Part shown: in pieces, positions 1-7,128 of the stretch
Layout: every line of letters starts with the position of its first letter
Position numbering within the stretch: the first letter of the stretch is position 1
Origin: an uncultured Desulfotignum sp.
GTDB lineage: Bacteria > Desulfobacterota > Desulfobacteria > Desulfobacterales > Desulfobacteraceae
Length of the DNA: 7,625 nt
Assembly: GCA_937951975.1 (NCBI GenBank)
Contig: CALGAJ010000140.1
Span: 1-7,625, forward strand
Direction: 5' to 3'
Notes under the pieces: model-generated
What the model was told of the DNA's origin: nothing
Database searches by the model: none
What the model saw: the letters and a program-made list of their open reading frames with translations, nothing else
Made by a program: the position numbers and the translations under genes

Positions 1-1
1 T

Positions 2-496
2 GACCGCCACAAAGAAAATGATTCCCGGTATCAACTGACGCCTGACCTTGTCAAACAGGGCCTGGCCGGTACCCGATGGCCCGGACGGCTGGAGGTGATT
101 CAGCAGCAACCGCTGGTCATTTTAGATGGGGCCCATAATTTAAAGGCAGCCCAGGTGCTGGCCAGATATCTGTCATCCACCCTGGCCGGCAGAAAACTGA
201 CCCTGGTCATCGGTATTCTGGATGACAAACCCTATGAAGCCATGCTCAGGCATCTGCTTTCCGTGGCCCACCGGGTGATCATTACCCGGGCAAAAATCGA
301 CCGAAGCCTGCCGACGGCTGTGCTTAACGCGGCGGCTAAAAAAATTTTCAACGGACAAATCCAGGTGATCGAATCAGTATCGGATGCTGTATCATACGCA
401 ATTTCAAACACTTGCAAACAAGATGCCGTATGTATTGCCGGGTCTTTATACGTTGCCGGCGAGGCCAAGGAAAAATTTGATCTGGATTTTTTTTGA
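2..496 (+). CDS. folC: Folylpolyglutamate synthase / dihydrofolate synthase, C-terminal part (cut by window start)
   Basis: FolC is a cytoplasmic Mur-ligase-like enzyme that uses ATP to add glutamate to folates; the bifunctional form also joins dihydropteroate to glutamate. The reading frame is open from base 2 with no start, so the first 164 visible residues are the C-terminal part of a protein normally about 420-450 residues long. Family motifs can be read directly: WPGRLE at partial residues 26-31, LDGAHN at 41-46 (the substrate and metal-side motif that opens the C-terminal domain) and GSLYVAGEAK near the end at 147-156. The GTG at base 95 is internal, because the motif WPGRLE lies upstream of it in the same frame. 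The stop is TGA at 494-496, preceded by a run of eight T (487-494) that encodes the last Phe residues and has no good hairpin before it. tRNA-Arg begins 32 nt downstream on the same strand. The ATP-binding N-terminal domain lies outside the window. Confidence 0.93.
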   Translation, partial: DRHKENDSRYQLTPDLVKQGLAGTRWPGRLEVIQQQPLVILDGAHNLKAAQVLARYLSSTLAGRKLTLVIGILDDKPYEAMLRHLLSVAHRVIITRAKIDRSLPTAVLNAAAKKIFNGQIQVIESVSDAVSYAISNTCKQDAVCIAGSLYVAGEAKEKFDLDFF

Positions 497-504
497 CAAT
501 CTGC

Positions 505-510
505 TATATT
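505..510 (+). promoter_or_regulatory. Possible -10 box for the tRNA-Arg gene
   Basis: TATATT is one mismatch from the sigma-70 -10 consensus and lies 18 nt before the mature tRNA 5' end, leaving room for a short leader. No good -35 is found 16-18 nt upstream. A perfect TTGACA at 493-498, overlapping the folC stop, is only 6 nt away, too close to act as its partner. The tRNA may therefore also be transcribed by readthrough from folC. The call is weak. Confidence 0.3.
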
Positions 511-528
511 CACTTCTGTTTTTTCCAT

Positions 529-604
529 GCGCCCGTAGTCCAGTGGATAAGACGTCAGCCTCCGAAGCTGAAAATCGCTGGTTCGATTCCAGCCGGGCGC
601 ACCA
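529..604 (+). tRNA. tRNA-Arg, anticodon CCG
   Basis: This is a 76-nt cloverleaf that decodes CGG. The acceptor GCGCCCG (529-535) pairs perfectly with CGGGCGC (594-600), followed by discriminator A and an encoded CCA at 601-604. The D stem GTCC pairs with AGAC (one C-A mismatch) around a loop containing GG. The anticodon stem TCAGC/GCTGA is perfect and its 7-nt loop CTCCGAA places CCG at positions 34-36. The variable loop is 5 nt. The T arm is GCTGG, loop TTCGATT, CCAGC. The gene sits 32 nt after folC, and the next coding start is 12 nt after its CCA end. I see no attachment-site duplication or integrase, so there is no sign of an inserted element here. Confidence 0.97.
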
Positions 605-616
605 AACACTTCTTTG

Positions 617-1852
617 ATGAACTCTTCACTTAAAATAGCGCTACTGTCCTATCGGAGCAACCCCCATTGCGGCGGCCAAGGGGTGTATATCCGTCACTTG
701 AGCCGGGCGTTGTCAGATTTAGGGCATCAGGTGGAGGTCATTGCCGGACCTCCGGATCCCCAGCTCAACGGGCACACCGGGCTGACCATGCTCCGGACCC
801 TGGACCTATACAACCCCGACGATCTGTTCCGTACCCCCAGCCTTGCCGAGCTCTCCGACTGGATCAATCTGATGGAATGGCTGGATGTCTGCACCATGGG
901 GTATCCGGAACCCTGGACCTTCGGCAAGCGGGTGGTGCGTCACTTGAAAGGCAGAGAATCCCGGTATGACATCATTCATGACAACCAGAGTTTGTCCTAT
1001 GGCCTGCTGTCTTTGATGAAAAAAGTGCCGGTCACCGCCACCATCCATCACCCCATGACCGTGGATCGGCGGCTGGCCGTAAAAGCCACCCGGTCTTTTT
1101 ACAAAAAACTCAAAGCCTTGAGATGGTATTCCTTTATCCACATGCAAAAAAAAGTGGCCCGGAAACTGCCCCGAATTCTGACGGTTTCCACTGTATCCAA
1201 ACAGGATATTTCAAAGGAATTCTCCATTCCGGAAAACCGGTTTTCCATCATTCCCAACGGCATCGATACCACCAGTTTTCATCCCCTGGATACCGTGAAA
1301 AAAATCAACAACCGGATTATTGTGACCAATTCGGCGGACACCCCGCTCAAAGGCTTGTATCACCTGCTTTATGCCGTGAAAAACATTGTCAAAAAAAGAC
1401 GGATCTCCCTGGTGGTGATCGGTTCCCCCAAAAAAAACGGCGGGGTTGAGCGGCTCATCCGGCAGCTGGATCTGGCACCCTATATTGAGTTTACCGGGCG
1501 TATCAGCCAGACCCGGTTTTGCCTGGAATATGCCAAAGCCACCTTGGCGGTGGTGCCTTCATTGTATGAAGGATTCGGACTGCCGGTGGGAGAAGCCATG
1601 GCCTGCCGGATCCCGGTGATCTGTACCACGGGCGGTGCATTGCCGGAAGTGGCCGGAGATGCCGCCGAGCTGGTTCCCCCGGGGGACAGTGCGGCCCTGG
1701 AAACAGCCATTCTCAAGCTTTTAGATGATCCAGCCCGGCGGGAAACCCTGGCCCGGAAAGGGTACGACCGGGTGATGGCCCATTTCACATGGGAAGCCAC
1801 GGCCAAAAAAACCGTTCAGGCATACAGAGACATCATCCATGATTACCATTGA
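617..1852 (+). CDS. Glycosyltransferase, GT4 family (GT-B fold)
   Basis: This is a probable retaining glycosyltransferase that transfers a sugar from a nucleotide donor; donor and acceptor cannot be read from the sequence. The N-terminal Rossmann-like half begins KIALLSYRSNPHCGGQGVY, where the Gly-rich loop after the first strand is typical of GT4 enzymes, followed by HLSRAL and a HQVEVIAG strand. The inter-domain region has STVSKQDI and IIPNGIDTTSF, the usual GT4 hinge signature. The C-terminal donor domain carries the EX7E motif in SLYEGFGLPVGEAMA (Glu318 and Glu326, counting from the ATG at 617), then GGALPEVAGDAAELVPPGD. The length of 411 residues is normal and no membrane segment is evident. 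ATG 617 is preferred over the adjacent TTG at 614; later starts would lose the conserved N-terminal loop. There is no clear Shine-Dalgarno sequence, and only 12 nt separate the start from the tRNA CCA end. The 3' end overlaps the methyltransferase by 14 bp, suggesting coupled translation. From memory, similar GT4 proteins with the DLYNPDDLFRTP and PEPWTFG stretches occur beside a methyltransferase in Actinobacteria. Confidence 0.9.
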   Translation: MNSSLKIALLSYRSNPHCGGQGVYIRHLSRALSDLGHQVEVIAGPPDPQLNGHTGLTMLRTLDLYNPDDLFRTPSLAELSDWINLMEWLDVCTMGYPEPWTFGKRVVRHLKGRESRYDIIHDNQSLSYGLLSLMKKVPVTATIHHPMTVDRRLAVKATRSFYKKLKALRWYSFIHMQKKVARKLPRILTVSTVSKQDISKEFSIPENRFSIIPNGIDTTSFHPLDTVKKINNRIIVTNSADTPLKGLYHLLYAVKNIVKKRRISLVVIGSPKKNGGVERLIRQLDLAPYIEFTGRISQTRFCLEYAKATLAVVPSLYEGFGLPVGEAMACRIPVICTTGGALPEVAGDAAELVPPGDSAALETAILKLLDDPARRETLARKGYDRVMAHFTWEATAKKTVQAYRDIIHDYH

Positions 1853-2564
1853 TTTTGACCGGCTCGATATCCGCCCCGGAGACCGGATCCTGGATATGGG
1901 ATGCGGAGAGGGCCGGCATATGGTCACCGCCTGCCGGACGGACAGCACCGTGTGTATCGGGGCGGATTACGGATATGACAATCTCAAGACCACCCTGGAA
2001 AAACTGGCATTTCACCAGGCACTGAACGATCTGTCCTGCGCCCGGTTCGATCTGTCTTGCATGGATGTCACCCGCCTGCCGTTCAAACAGGCGTGCATGG
2101 ATGCGGTGATCTGTTCTGAAGTACTGGAACATATCCCGGATGATGAGACTGCGATATCTGAACTGGTAAGGATTCTAAAACCCGGCCGGATCCTGGCGGT
2201 CAGTGTGCCCCGGTTCTATCCTGAAAAAATCTGCTGGCATCTGTCGGAGGACTATACCGCCGCAGACATGGGACATGTGCGGATCTACCGCAAAAAAGAT
2301 CTGATAAAAAAAATCACGGACAACCAAATGACATTTTTAGGGGCCCATTTTGCCCACAGCCTCCACACCCCTTACTGGTGGCTCAAATGCCTGGTGGGTG
2401 TGGACCGGACCGATGCGTTTCTGGTGAACCTGTATCACCGCCTGCTGGTGTGGGATATGATGAAAAAACCGAAAATGACCCGGTTTCTGGATCGACTGTT
2501 CAATCCTGTGCTGGGAAAAAGCCTGGTGCTGTATTTCAGGAAACAAGCATCTGACCGGGTATGA
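1839..2564 (+). CDS. Class I SAM-dependent methyltransferase (Methyltransf_11 type) paired with the GT4 enzyme
   Basis: This is a 241-residue cytoplasmic methyltransferase using S-adenosylmethionine; the substrate is unknown. Motif I is ILDMGCGEGRH at residues 17-27. The acidic residue ending strand 2 is Asp43 in GADYG. Motif II/III regions are DVTRLPF (76-82), AVICSEVLEHIP (89-100) and LKPGRILAVSVP, a pattern shared with the UbiE-like and Methyltransf_11 families. The region after about residue 120 (the WHLSEDY and HVRIYRKKDL stretches) is probably an added cap over the active site that selects substrate. The ATG at 1839 lies within the end of the glycosyltransferase gene, giving a 14-bp overlap; the opening MITIDFDRLDI leads straight into motif I, so the start is well placed. 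The tight join with a GT4 gene suggests methylation of the same sugar or lipid-linked product, but this is inference. The gene ends 10 bp before the stop of a convergent gene. Confidence 0.88.
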   Translation: MITIDFDRLDIRPGDRILDMGCGEGRHMVTACRTDSTVCIGADYGYDNLKTTLEKLAFHQALNDLSCARFDLSCMDVTRLPFKQACMDAVICSEVLEHIPDDETAISELVRILKPGRILAVSVPRFYPEKICWHLSEDYTAADMGHVRIYRKKDLIKKITDNQMTFLGAHFAHSLHTPYWWLKCLVGVDRTDAFLVNLYHRLLVWDMMKKPKMTRFLDRLFNPVLGKSLVLYFRKQASDRV

Positions 2565-2574
2565 TTTTTCTTTA

Positions 2575-3198
2575 TCACACCGGTTTCTGCTGTAACACTC
2601 CCAGGGTGTTTGTCATGGGAAGCTCAATATAATCGCCGGTCTGCAGGGCAATGTCATAGACCTGTCTGGGAGCCTGTCCGCCCTGGGCCGGATCCAGAAA
2701 AATATCGTGAAAAACCAGAAACCCGTTGGCCATGACATGGGGAGACCAGGTCAGAAAATCCTGATACACCGTAACAAAGGAATGTCCCCCGTCGATAAAC
2801 ACCATGGAGACAGGGGTGCGCCACATCCTGCCGGCCACAGCGGATGCGCAGACCATGGGAACCACATACTCCGAAAGACCGGCGCTTTCAATGGTTTTTA
2901 AGAAAAAAGGCAGCGTATTGATGCGTCCCATGATTTTGTCATACAGGTCCGGATCAAAATATTGCTCTCCGGGCTGCTGTTCTTCCGATCCGGTATGGTG
3001 ATCAATGGAAAAAAGTGTGCTGCGGGTCTGTTTGCAGGCGGCACCGATCACCGCAGCGGAAAGACCGCAATAGGAACCGATCTCCAGAATGGGACCCCTG
3101 GGTGCGGCATCCAGGGCCAGGTCATGAAGCCGGACCATTTCTTCATCCGCCATAAATCCTTTGACGGTGTGCAGAAAATCAAAATCCATCTTCGTCAT
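2575..3198 (-). CDS. Class I SAM-dependent methyltransferase (Methyltransf_24 type), last gene of the rnj-ftsK operon
   Basis: This is a 207-residue methyltransferase with unknown substrate. Motif I is ILEIGSYCGLSA (residues 37-48). The second strand reads LFSIDHHTG, with Asp as the SAM ribose ligand. Further on come SMVFIDGGHSF, an aspartate-containing strand typical of the Methyltransf_24/CmcI-like group, and GFLVFHDIF, the family's fHD signature. That family often modifies small molecules or sugars and is distinct from the methyltransferase encoded on the other strand. Start ATG 3196-3198 is preferred because GGTGA at 3205-3209 lies 6 nt before it; a second in-frame ATG (Met4) has no comparable site. 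The first 20 bp overlap the end of ftsK, implying translational coupling. No hydrophobic segment is visible. The product could relate to cell-envelope or polar metabolites, but nothing in the sequence decides this. Confidence 0.85.
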   Translation of the reverse strand: MTKMDFDFLHTVKGFMADEEMVRLHDLALDAAPRGPILEIGSYCGLSAAVIGAACKQTRSTLFSIDHHTGSEEQQPGEQYFDPDLYDKIMGRINTLPFFLKTIESAGLSEYVVPMVCASAVAGRMWRTPVSMVFIDGGHSFVTVYQDFLTWSPHVMANGFLVFHDIFLDPAQGGQAPRQVYDIALQTGDYIELPMTNTLGVLQQKPV

Positions 3199-5533
3199 AA
3201 TTTTTCACCAGGATCTCTCTGGGTTTGGTGCCGATCTGGGGGCCGATAATCCCTTCATGCTCCATGATTTCAATGAGACGGGCCGCCCGGTTATATCCAA
3301 TGCGAAGCCGTCTTTGCACATAAGAGATGGAGGCCTGGCCGGACTGGGTGACCACGGCCACAGCTTCGTCGTATTTTTCATCATAATCGGCTTCATCAAA
3401 TTCCCGGACCTCTTCCTCGTCATCTCCTTTGGTGACGTTTTCATCATATTCCGGGGTGCGCTGCTCTTTGAGAAAACCGGTGATTTTGGCAATTTCCTTT
3501 TCAGAGATATAGGCGCCCTGAATCCGCATGAGTTTGCCGGTCCCGGGCGGGCAGAACAACATGTCCCCGTTCCCTAAAAGGCTTTCAGCTCCGCCCTGGT
3601 CCATGATGATCCGGCCGTCGATCTTGGAGGAAACCTGGAAAGAGATCCGGGTGGGAAAATTGGCCTTGATGGTGCCGGTGAGCACGTCCGCGGACGGCCG
3701 CTGGGTGGCGATGATGATATGAATGCCGGCGGCCCGGGCCATCTGGGCCAGCCTTGTCAAAGCAAACTCCACATCCTTGGACGCCACCATCATCAGATCC
3801 GACAGCTCATCCACAATCACCACGATATAAGGCAGCGGCTCTGAAGCCGGCAGATCGTCACCGGTCTCGTGTTCCGGGTCATCCATTGTGCGGTCGGTCC
3901 GGGATCGGTTTTTTTCCCGGACCATGTCATTGTACTGGGCCAGGTTCCGCAGTCCGTTTTCCTCCAGCAGCTCATACCGCCGCTCCATCTCTTTCACGGC
4001 CCAGAAAAGGGCGTTGGTGGCTTTTTTCATGTCCGTGACCACCGGGGAGATCAGATGGGGAATGTCATTGTAGACTGAAAGTTCGATGCGTTTGGGATCG
4101 ATCATGATGAACTTGACATCATCCGGGGTCGCCTTGTACAGCAGACTGATGATCATGGCGTTGAGACCCACGCTTTTACCGGTGCCCGTGGCACCGGCAA
4201 TGAGCAGATGGGGCATTTTGTCCATCTTGGTGATCACCGGCCGTCCCATGAGGTCCTTGCCCAACCCCAGGGTGAGCATGGAATCCGACTGGATGAAATC
4301 CTTGGATGCAATCATTTCCCGGAGTTTCACCATTTCCCGTTCTTCATTGGGGATTTCAATGCCCACCACATCCCGCCCCGGAATCGGAGCCACGATCCGG
4401 ATGCTCACCGCACTCAATGCCAGGGCCAGATCATCGGAAAGTCCGGTGATTTTCGACAGCTTGATCCCCGGTGCGGGCCGGTATTCAAATGTGGTGATCA
4501 CAGGTCCCGGCAGGATCTCCACCACTTCGCCCTTGACATTGAAATCATTGAGCTTGGTTTCCAGGATCCGGGCCTTTTGCTGCAGTTTGTCGGTATCGAT
4601 TTCCCGCCGGATCTTGACTTTTTCTTCCAGAAAATTGACGGACGGCAGCTTGAACGCTTCCGGCTGCCGGATATCCCCCAGCCCGCTGTCCGGCACATAT
4701 TCTGCCGTATCTACCTGGGGGGCCACAATGGTCGGAGAAAACACATCATCCATGTCAATGGTTTCATTTTCTTCTAACGCCTGGGTATCATTTGACTTTG
4801 CCCCGCCGGAATGCGGCAGATCCGCTTCCAATTGCAAAGAATCGGTTTGCGAGTGATTCTGGATCAGCGCCCTTGGCGTGTCAATGGTCATTGAATAATC
4901 CGCCCGTTCCATGCGGTAGGCGTTCCATCGGGATTTCATCTGTTCGATCCCCTGTCCCAGAGAACCAAAGATTCTTTTCAATTCCCGGATGATGACAGCC
5001 GCAAAAACCGTGGTCTTCTGATATATCATTCTGCCCAGCGTGACCATGGAAATACCGGTGGCGAAAATAAATCCGATGACGGCAAAAAACACCAGAATGA
5101 TCATGCATCCGAAAGAATTGGCATAGGTCAGAAGAAACCCGGTCACCTTGCTGCCGATCCATCCGCCGGCCGGCACCAGGGTCCCGGAAAACGCATATGC
5201 ATCTTTGAACAGAAAAAAACCGGCCCCGGTACAGATCATCAGAATAATTCCGCCCGCCGGGGTCAGCCACATGACCCGAAAGGATTTTTCCTTGATATAC
5301 CACAAAGAGATCAACGATAAAATCACCGGAATCCAGAAAGCGCCCACACCGAACAAAAAGATAAAAAACCCGGCCACATGGGCACCCACCAGCCCGAACA
5401 GGTTGTGAATGGTTCCGGGAGCGGTCAGGGCATCATTGCCGACTGCCGGATCCTGGGCATGAAAGGAAAACAGGCTGACTGCGAAAAAAATGATTAAAAA
5501 CAGCAGCAGCAGTGAGATCAGTTCTTTTCTCAT
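3179..5533 (-). CDS. ftsK: DNA translocase FtsK/SpoIIIE family
   Basis: FtsK is a membrane-anchored hexameric ATPase at the division septum that pumps DNA to clear and align chromosome termini and to activate XerCD recombination at dif. This 784-residue protein has several hydrophobic segments within residues 5-170, the expected multi-pass anchor. A polar linker of roughly 130 residues follows, with an acidic patch (EENETIDMDDVF). The alpha/beta motor domain spans about 300-700. Walker A is GATGTGKS at 447-454 with Lys453, and Walker B is VVIVDE at 571-576. An alternative ATPase-core signature ATQRPSADVLTGTIKANFP follows. A highly charged stretch leads into the C-terminal gamma winged helix (about 717-776), which carries GYNRAARLIEIMEHEGIIGP and normally recognises KOPS-like polarity sequences. 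The length resembles SpoIIIE (about 790) rather than the long-linker E. coli protein. The ATG overlaps the RNase J stop as ATGA, and the 3' end overlaps the methyltransferase by 20 bp. A polar insert of about 30 residues (NRSRTDRTMDD and on) precedes Walker B. Confidence 0.97.
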   Translation of the reverse strand: MRKELISLLLLFLIIFFAVSLFSFHAQDPAVGNDALTAPGTIHNLFGLVGAHVAGFFIFLFGVGAFWIPVILSLISLWYIKEKSFRVMWLTPAGGIILMICTGAGFFLFKDAYAFSGTLVPAGGWIGSKVTGFLLTYANSFGCMIILVFFAVIGFIFATGISMVTLGRMIYQKTTVFAAVIIRELKRIFGSLGQGIEQMKSRWNAYRMERADYSMTIDTPRALIQNHSQTDSLQLEADLPHSGGAKSNDTQALEENETIDMDDVFSPTIVAPQVDTAEYVPDSGLGDIRQPEAFKLPSVNFLEEKVKIRREIDTDKLQQKARILETKLNDFNVKGEVVEILPGPVITTFEYRPAPGIKLSKITGLSDDLALALSAVSIRIVAPIPGRDVVGIEIPNEEREMVKLREMIASKDFIQSDSMLTLGLGKDLMGRPVITKMDKMPHLLIAGATGTGKSVGLNAMIISLLYKATPDDVKFIMIDPKRIELSVYNDIPHLISPVVTDMKKATNALFWAVKEMERRYELLEENGLRNLAQYNDMVREKNRSRTDRTMDDPEHETGDDLPASEPLPYIVVIVDELSDLMMVASKDVEFALTRLAQMARAAGIHIIIATQRPSADVLTGTIKANFPTRISFQVSSKIDGRIIMDQGGAESLLGNGDMLFCPPGTGKLMRIQGAYISEKEIAKITGFLKEQRTPEYDENVTKGDDEEEVREFDEADYDEKYDEAVAVVTQSGQASISYVQRRLRIGYNRAARLIEIMEHEGIIGPQIGTKPREILVKNYDEDGF

Positions 5534-7110
5534 ACTTCAATGATGACGGGCACAATGAGCGGTTTGCGGTTGATGGTATAAGAAAAATATTGTTTCAGCG
5601 CTTTTTTGAGACGGGTGCGGATCAGTTCCACCCGGGAATCCATTCCCGCTTCAATTTCTTCAACAATCTCCAGAATCACGCACTGGGCATCATCCACCAG
5701 GTGTCCGGTGGCGGAATCAAACACAAATCCTTTGGAAATCAGTTCCGGGCCGTACAGCACCACCCCGGTTTCCTCATCAATGATCATGGTCACCACCACC
5801 AGGCCGCCCTCGGACAACTCCCGCCGTTCCTTGAGAACGCTCCGGCCCACATCGCCGATGCCTTTGCCGTCCACCATGATCCGGCCGGTGGGCACCTGAC
5901 CTTGGATCCGCCCGCCATTGTGATCAAATTCGATCACCTGTCCGTCTTCCGCCACCAGCACATGCTCCCTGGGAATTCCCATTTTTTCCGCCAGCCGGGC
6001 ATGAATCACCAGATGCCGGTATTCACCGTGGATGGGAATGAAATAGTCGGGCTTGGTCAGGGTCAGCATGAGCTTGAGTTCTTCCTGATGGGCATGACCG
6101 GACGCATGAATGTCAGCGGATTTGGAATAAAACACGTCCGCGCCCCGGCGATACAGCTTGTTGATGATGTTGGCGATGGCTTTTTCATTGCCGGGAATAT
6201 GCTTGGAGGACAGGATCACATTGTCCCCTTTTTTGATGCGGATATGCTTGTGGACCCCCGATGCCATCCGTACCAGCGCGGACGTCGGTTCGCCTTGGGT
6301 TCCTGTTGTAAGGATATGGCCCAGCTTAACCGCCACGGCAACGATCTGTTCCATGGACCGGCCGTTGAACACCACTTTGCGCCCGTTTTTCACGGCAATA
6401 TCGATCACCTGCTGGATCCGGAACACATTGGAGGCAAACAAGGTCACAATCACCCGGCCCCGGGCCACAAAAATCACTTTTCCCAGATTCTTGGCCACTT
6501 CCTGTTCAGACATGGTATACCCTTCCACCTCCACATTGGTGGAGTCGGAAAGCAATGCCAGAACCCCTTTTTCCCCGTATCGGGCAAAGGATGACAGGTC
6601 CGTGTTCTTCAAGGGATCCGTGTTATGACTGATCCGAAAATCCCCGGTATGAATCACCACCCCTTCCGGGGTCTGGATGGCCAGGCCCACGCCTTCAATG
6701 GTGGAATGACTCACCCGGATGAACTCGATTTCAAACGGATCCATGGCCAGGGTCTCTCCCGGACTGACCACGTTGAGATCCACACGGGTGTTGAGTTCAA
6801 ATTCCACCAGCTTGTTTCTGACAATTTCCAGGGTAAAGGCGGTACCGTAGACCGGAATCCGGATTTCCTTCAACAGATAAGGCAGGGCCCCGATATGGTC
6901 TTCATGGGCATGGGTGATGATGATCCCGTGAATTTTTTTGCAGTGTTCCCGGATATAGTCCATGGCCGGGATGACGATATCCACCCCCAGCATATAATCT
7001 TCCGGAAACATGAGGCCGGCATCGATAATGAACATGGCATCATCATATTCCACCACCATCATGTTCAGGCCGATTTCTCCCAGCCCGCCCAGTGGTATTA
7101 ATTTAAGCAT
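5530..7110 (-). CDS. rnj: Ribonuclease J (metallo-beta-lactamase/beta-CASP RNase)
   Basis: RNase J is a zinc-dependent cytoplasmic enzyme with 5'-3' exoribonuclease and endoribonuclease activity, used in mRNA decay and rRNA maturation. The 526-residue sequence begins MLKLIPLGGLGEIGLN, the family opening. Metal ligands are visible in THAHEDHIGA (HxHxDH at 67-72), VSHSTIEG (His135) and HTGDFRI (154-160, Asp157). The beta-CASP domain holds LLSDSTNVE, FASNVFRIQQV (225-235), NGRSMEQ and TGTQGEP (270-276). The late motifs HASGHAH (335-341) and PIHGEYRH (359-366) return to the lactamase core. The C-terminal domain ends ..RKPLIVPVIIEV, which matches the family terminus, so the protein is complete though slightly shorter than B. 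subtilis RNase J1 (about 555). A short GGA lies 7 nt before the ATG. The gene follows the small Cys-rich gene by 18 nt and overlaps ftsK as ATGA, so it is the second gene of a likely operon. Confidence 0.96.
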   Translation of the reverse strand: MLKLIPLGGLGEIGLNMMVVEYDDAMFIIDAGLMFPEDYMLGVDIVIPAMDYIREHCKKIHGIIITHAHEDHIGALPYLLKEIRIPVYGTAFTLEIVRNKLVEFELNTRVDLNVVSPGETLAMDPFEIEFIRVSHSTIEGVGLAIQTPEGVVIHTGDFRISHNTDPLKNTDLSSFARYGEKGVLALLSDSTNVEVEGYTMSEQEVAKNLGKVIFVARGRVIVTLFASNVFRIQQVIDIAVKNGRKVVFNGRSMEQIVAVAVKLGHILTTGTQGEPTSALVRMASGVHKHIRIKKGDNVILSSKHIPGNEKAIANIINKLYRRGADVFYSKSADIHASGHAHQEELKLMLTLTKPDYFIPIHGEYRHLVIHARLAEKMGIPREHVLVAEDGQVIEFDHNGGRIQGQVPTGRIMVDGKGIGDVGRSVLKERRELSEGGLVVVTMIIDEETGVVLYGPELISKGFVFDSATGHLVDDAQCVILEIVEEIEAGMDSRVELIRTRLKKALKQYFSYTINRKPLIVPVIIEV

Positions 7111-7128
7111 CTGTTTTCCAATGTATTT

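Noticed and set aside
487..494. Run of eight T at the end of folC as a possible terminator
   Set aside because: The T-run is coding and the only upstream dyads are AT-only or about 20 nt away; no stable GC-rich stem abuts it.
493..498. Perfect TTGACA as a -35 box for the tRNA
   Set aside because: It is only 6 nt from TATATT, and nothing like a -10 box lies 16-18 nt downstream of it.
529..604. tRNA-Arg as an integration site for a mobile element
   Set aside because: No integrase is nearby and I see no repeated tRNA 3' end elsewhere in the window.
384..617. + strand frame running through the folC end and tRNA-Arg
   Set aside because: It reads across an intact tRNA and overlaps folC in another frame, so it cannot be a real gene.
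4086..4856. + strand open frame (256 codons) opposite ftsK
   Set aside because: It is antisense to the FtsK motor and linker, rich in Ser/Arg/Ile from reversed common codons, and has no family motif.
5512..6594. Long + strand open frame (360 codons) opposite RNase J
   Set aside because: It lies fully antisense to a clear RNase J gene, is rich in His/Gly/Phe in the way shadow frames of this codon usage are, and shows no recognisable domain or ribosome site.
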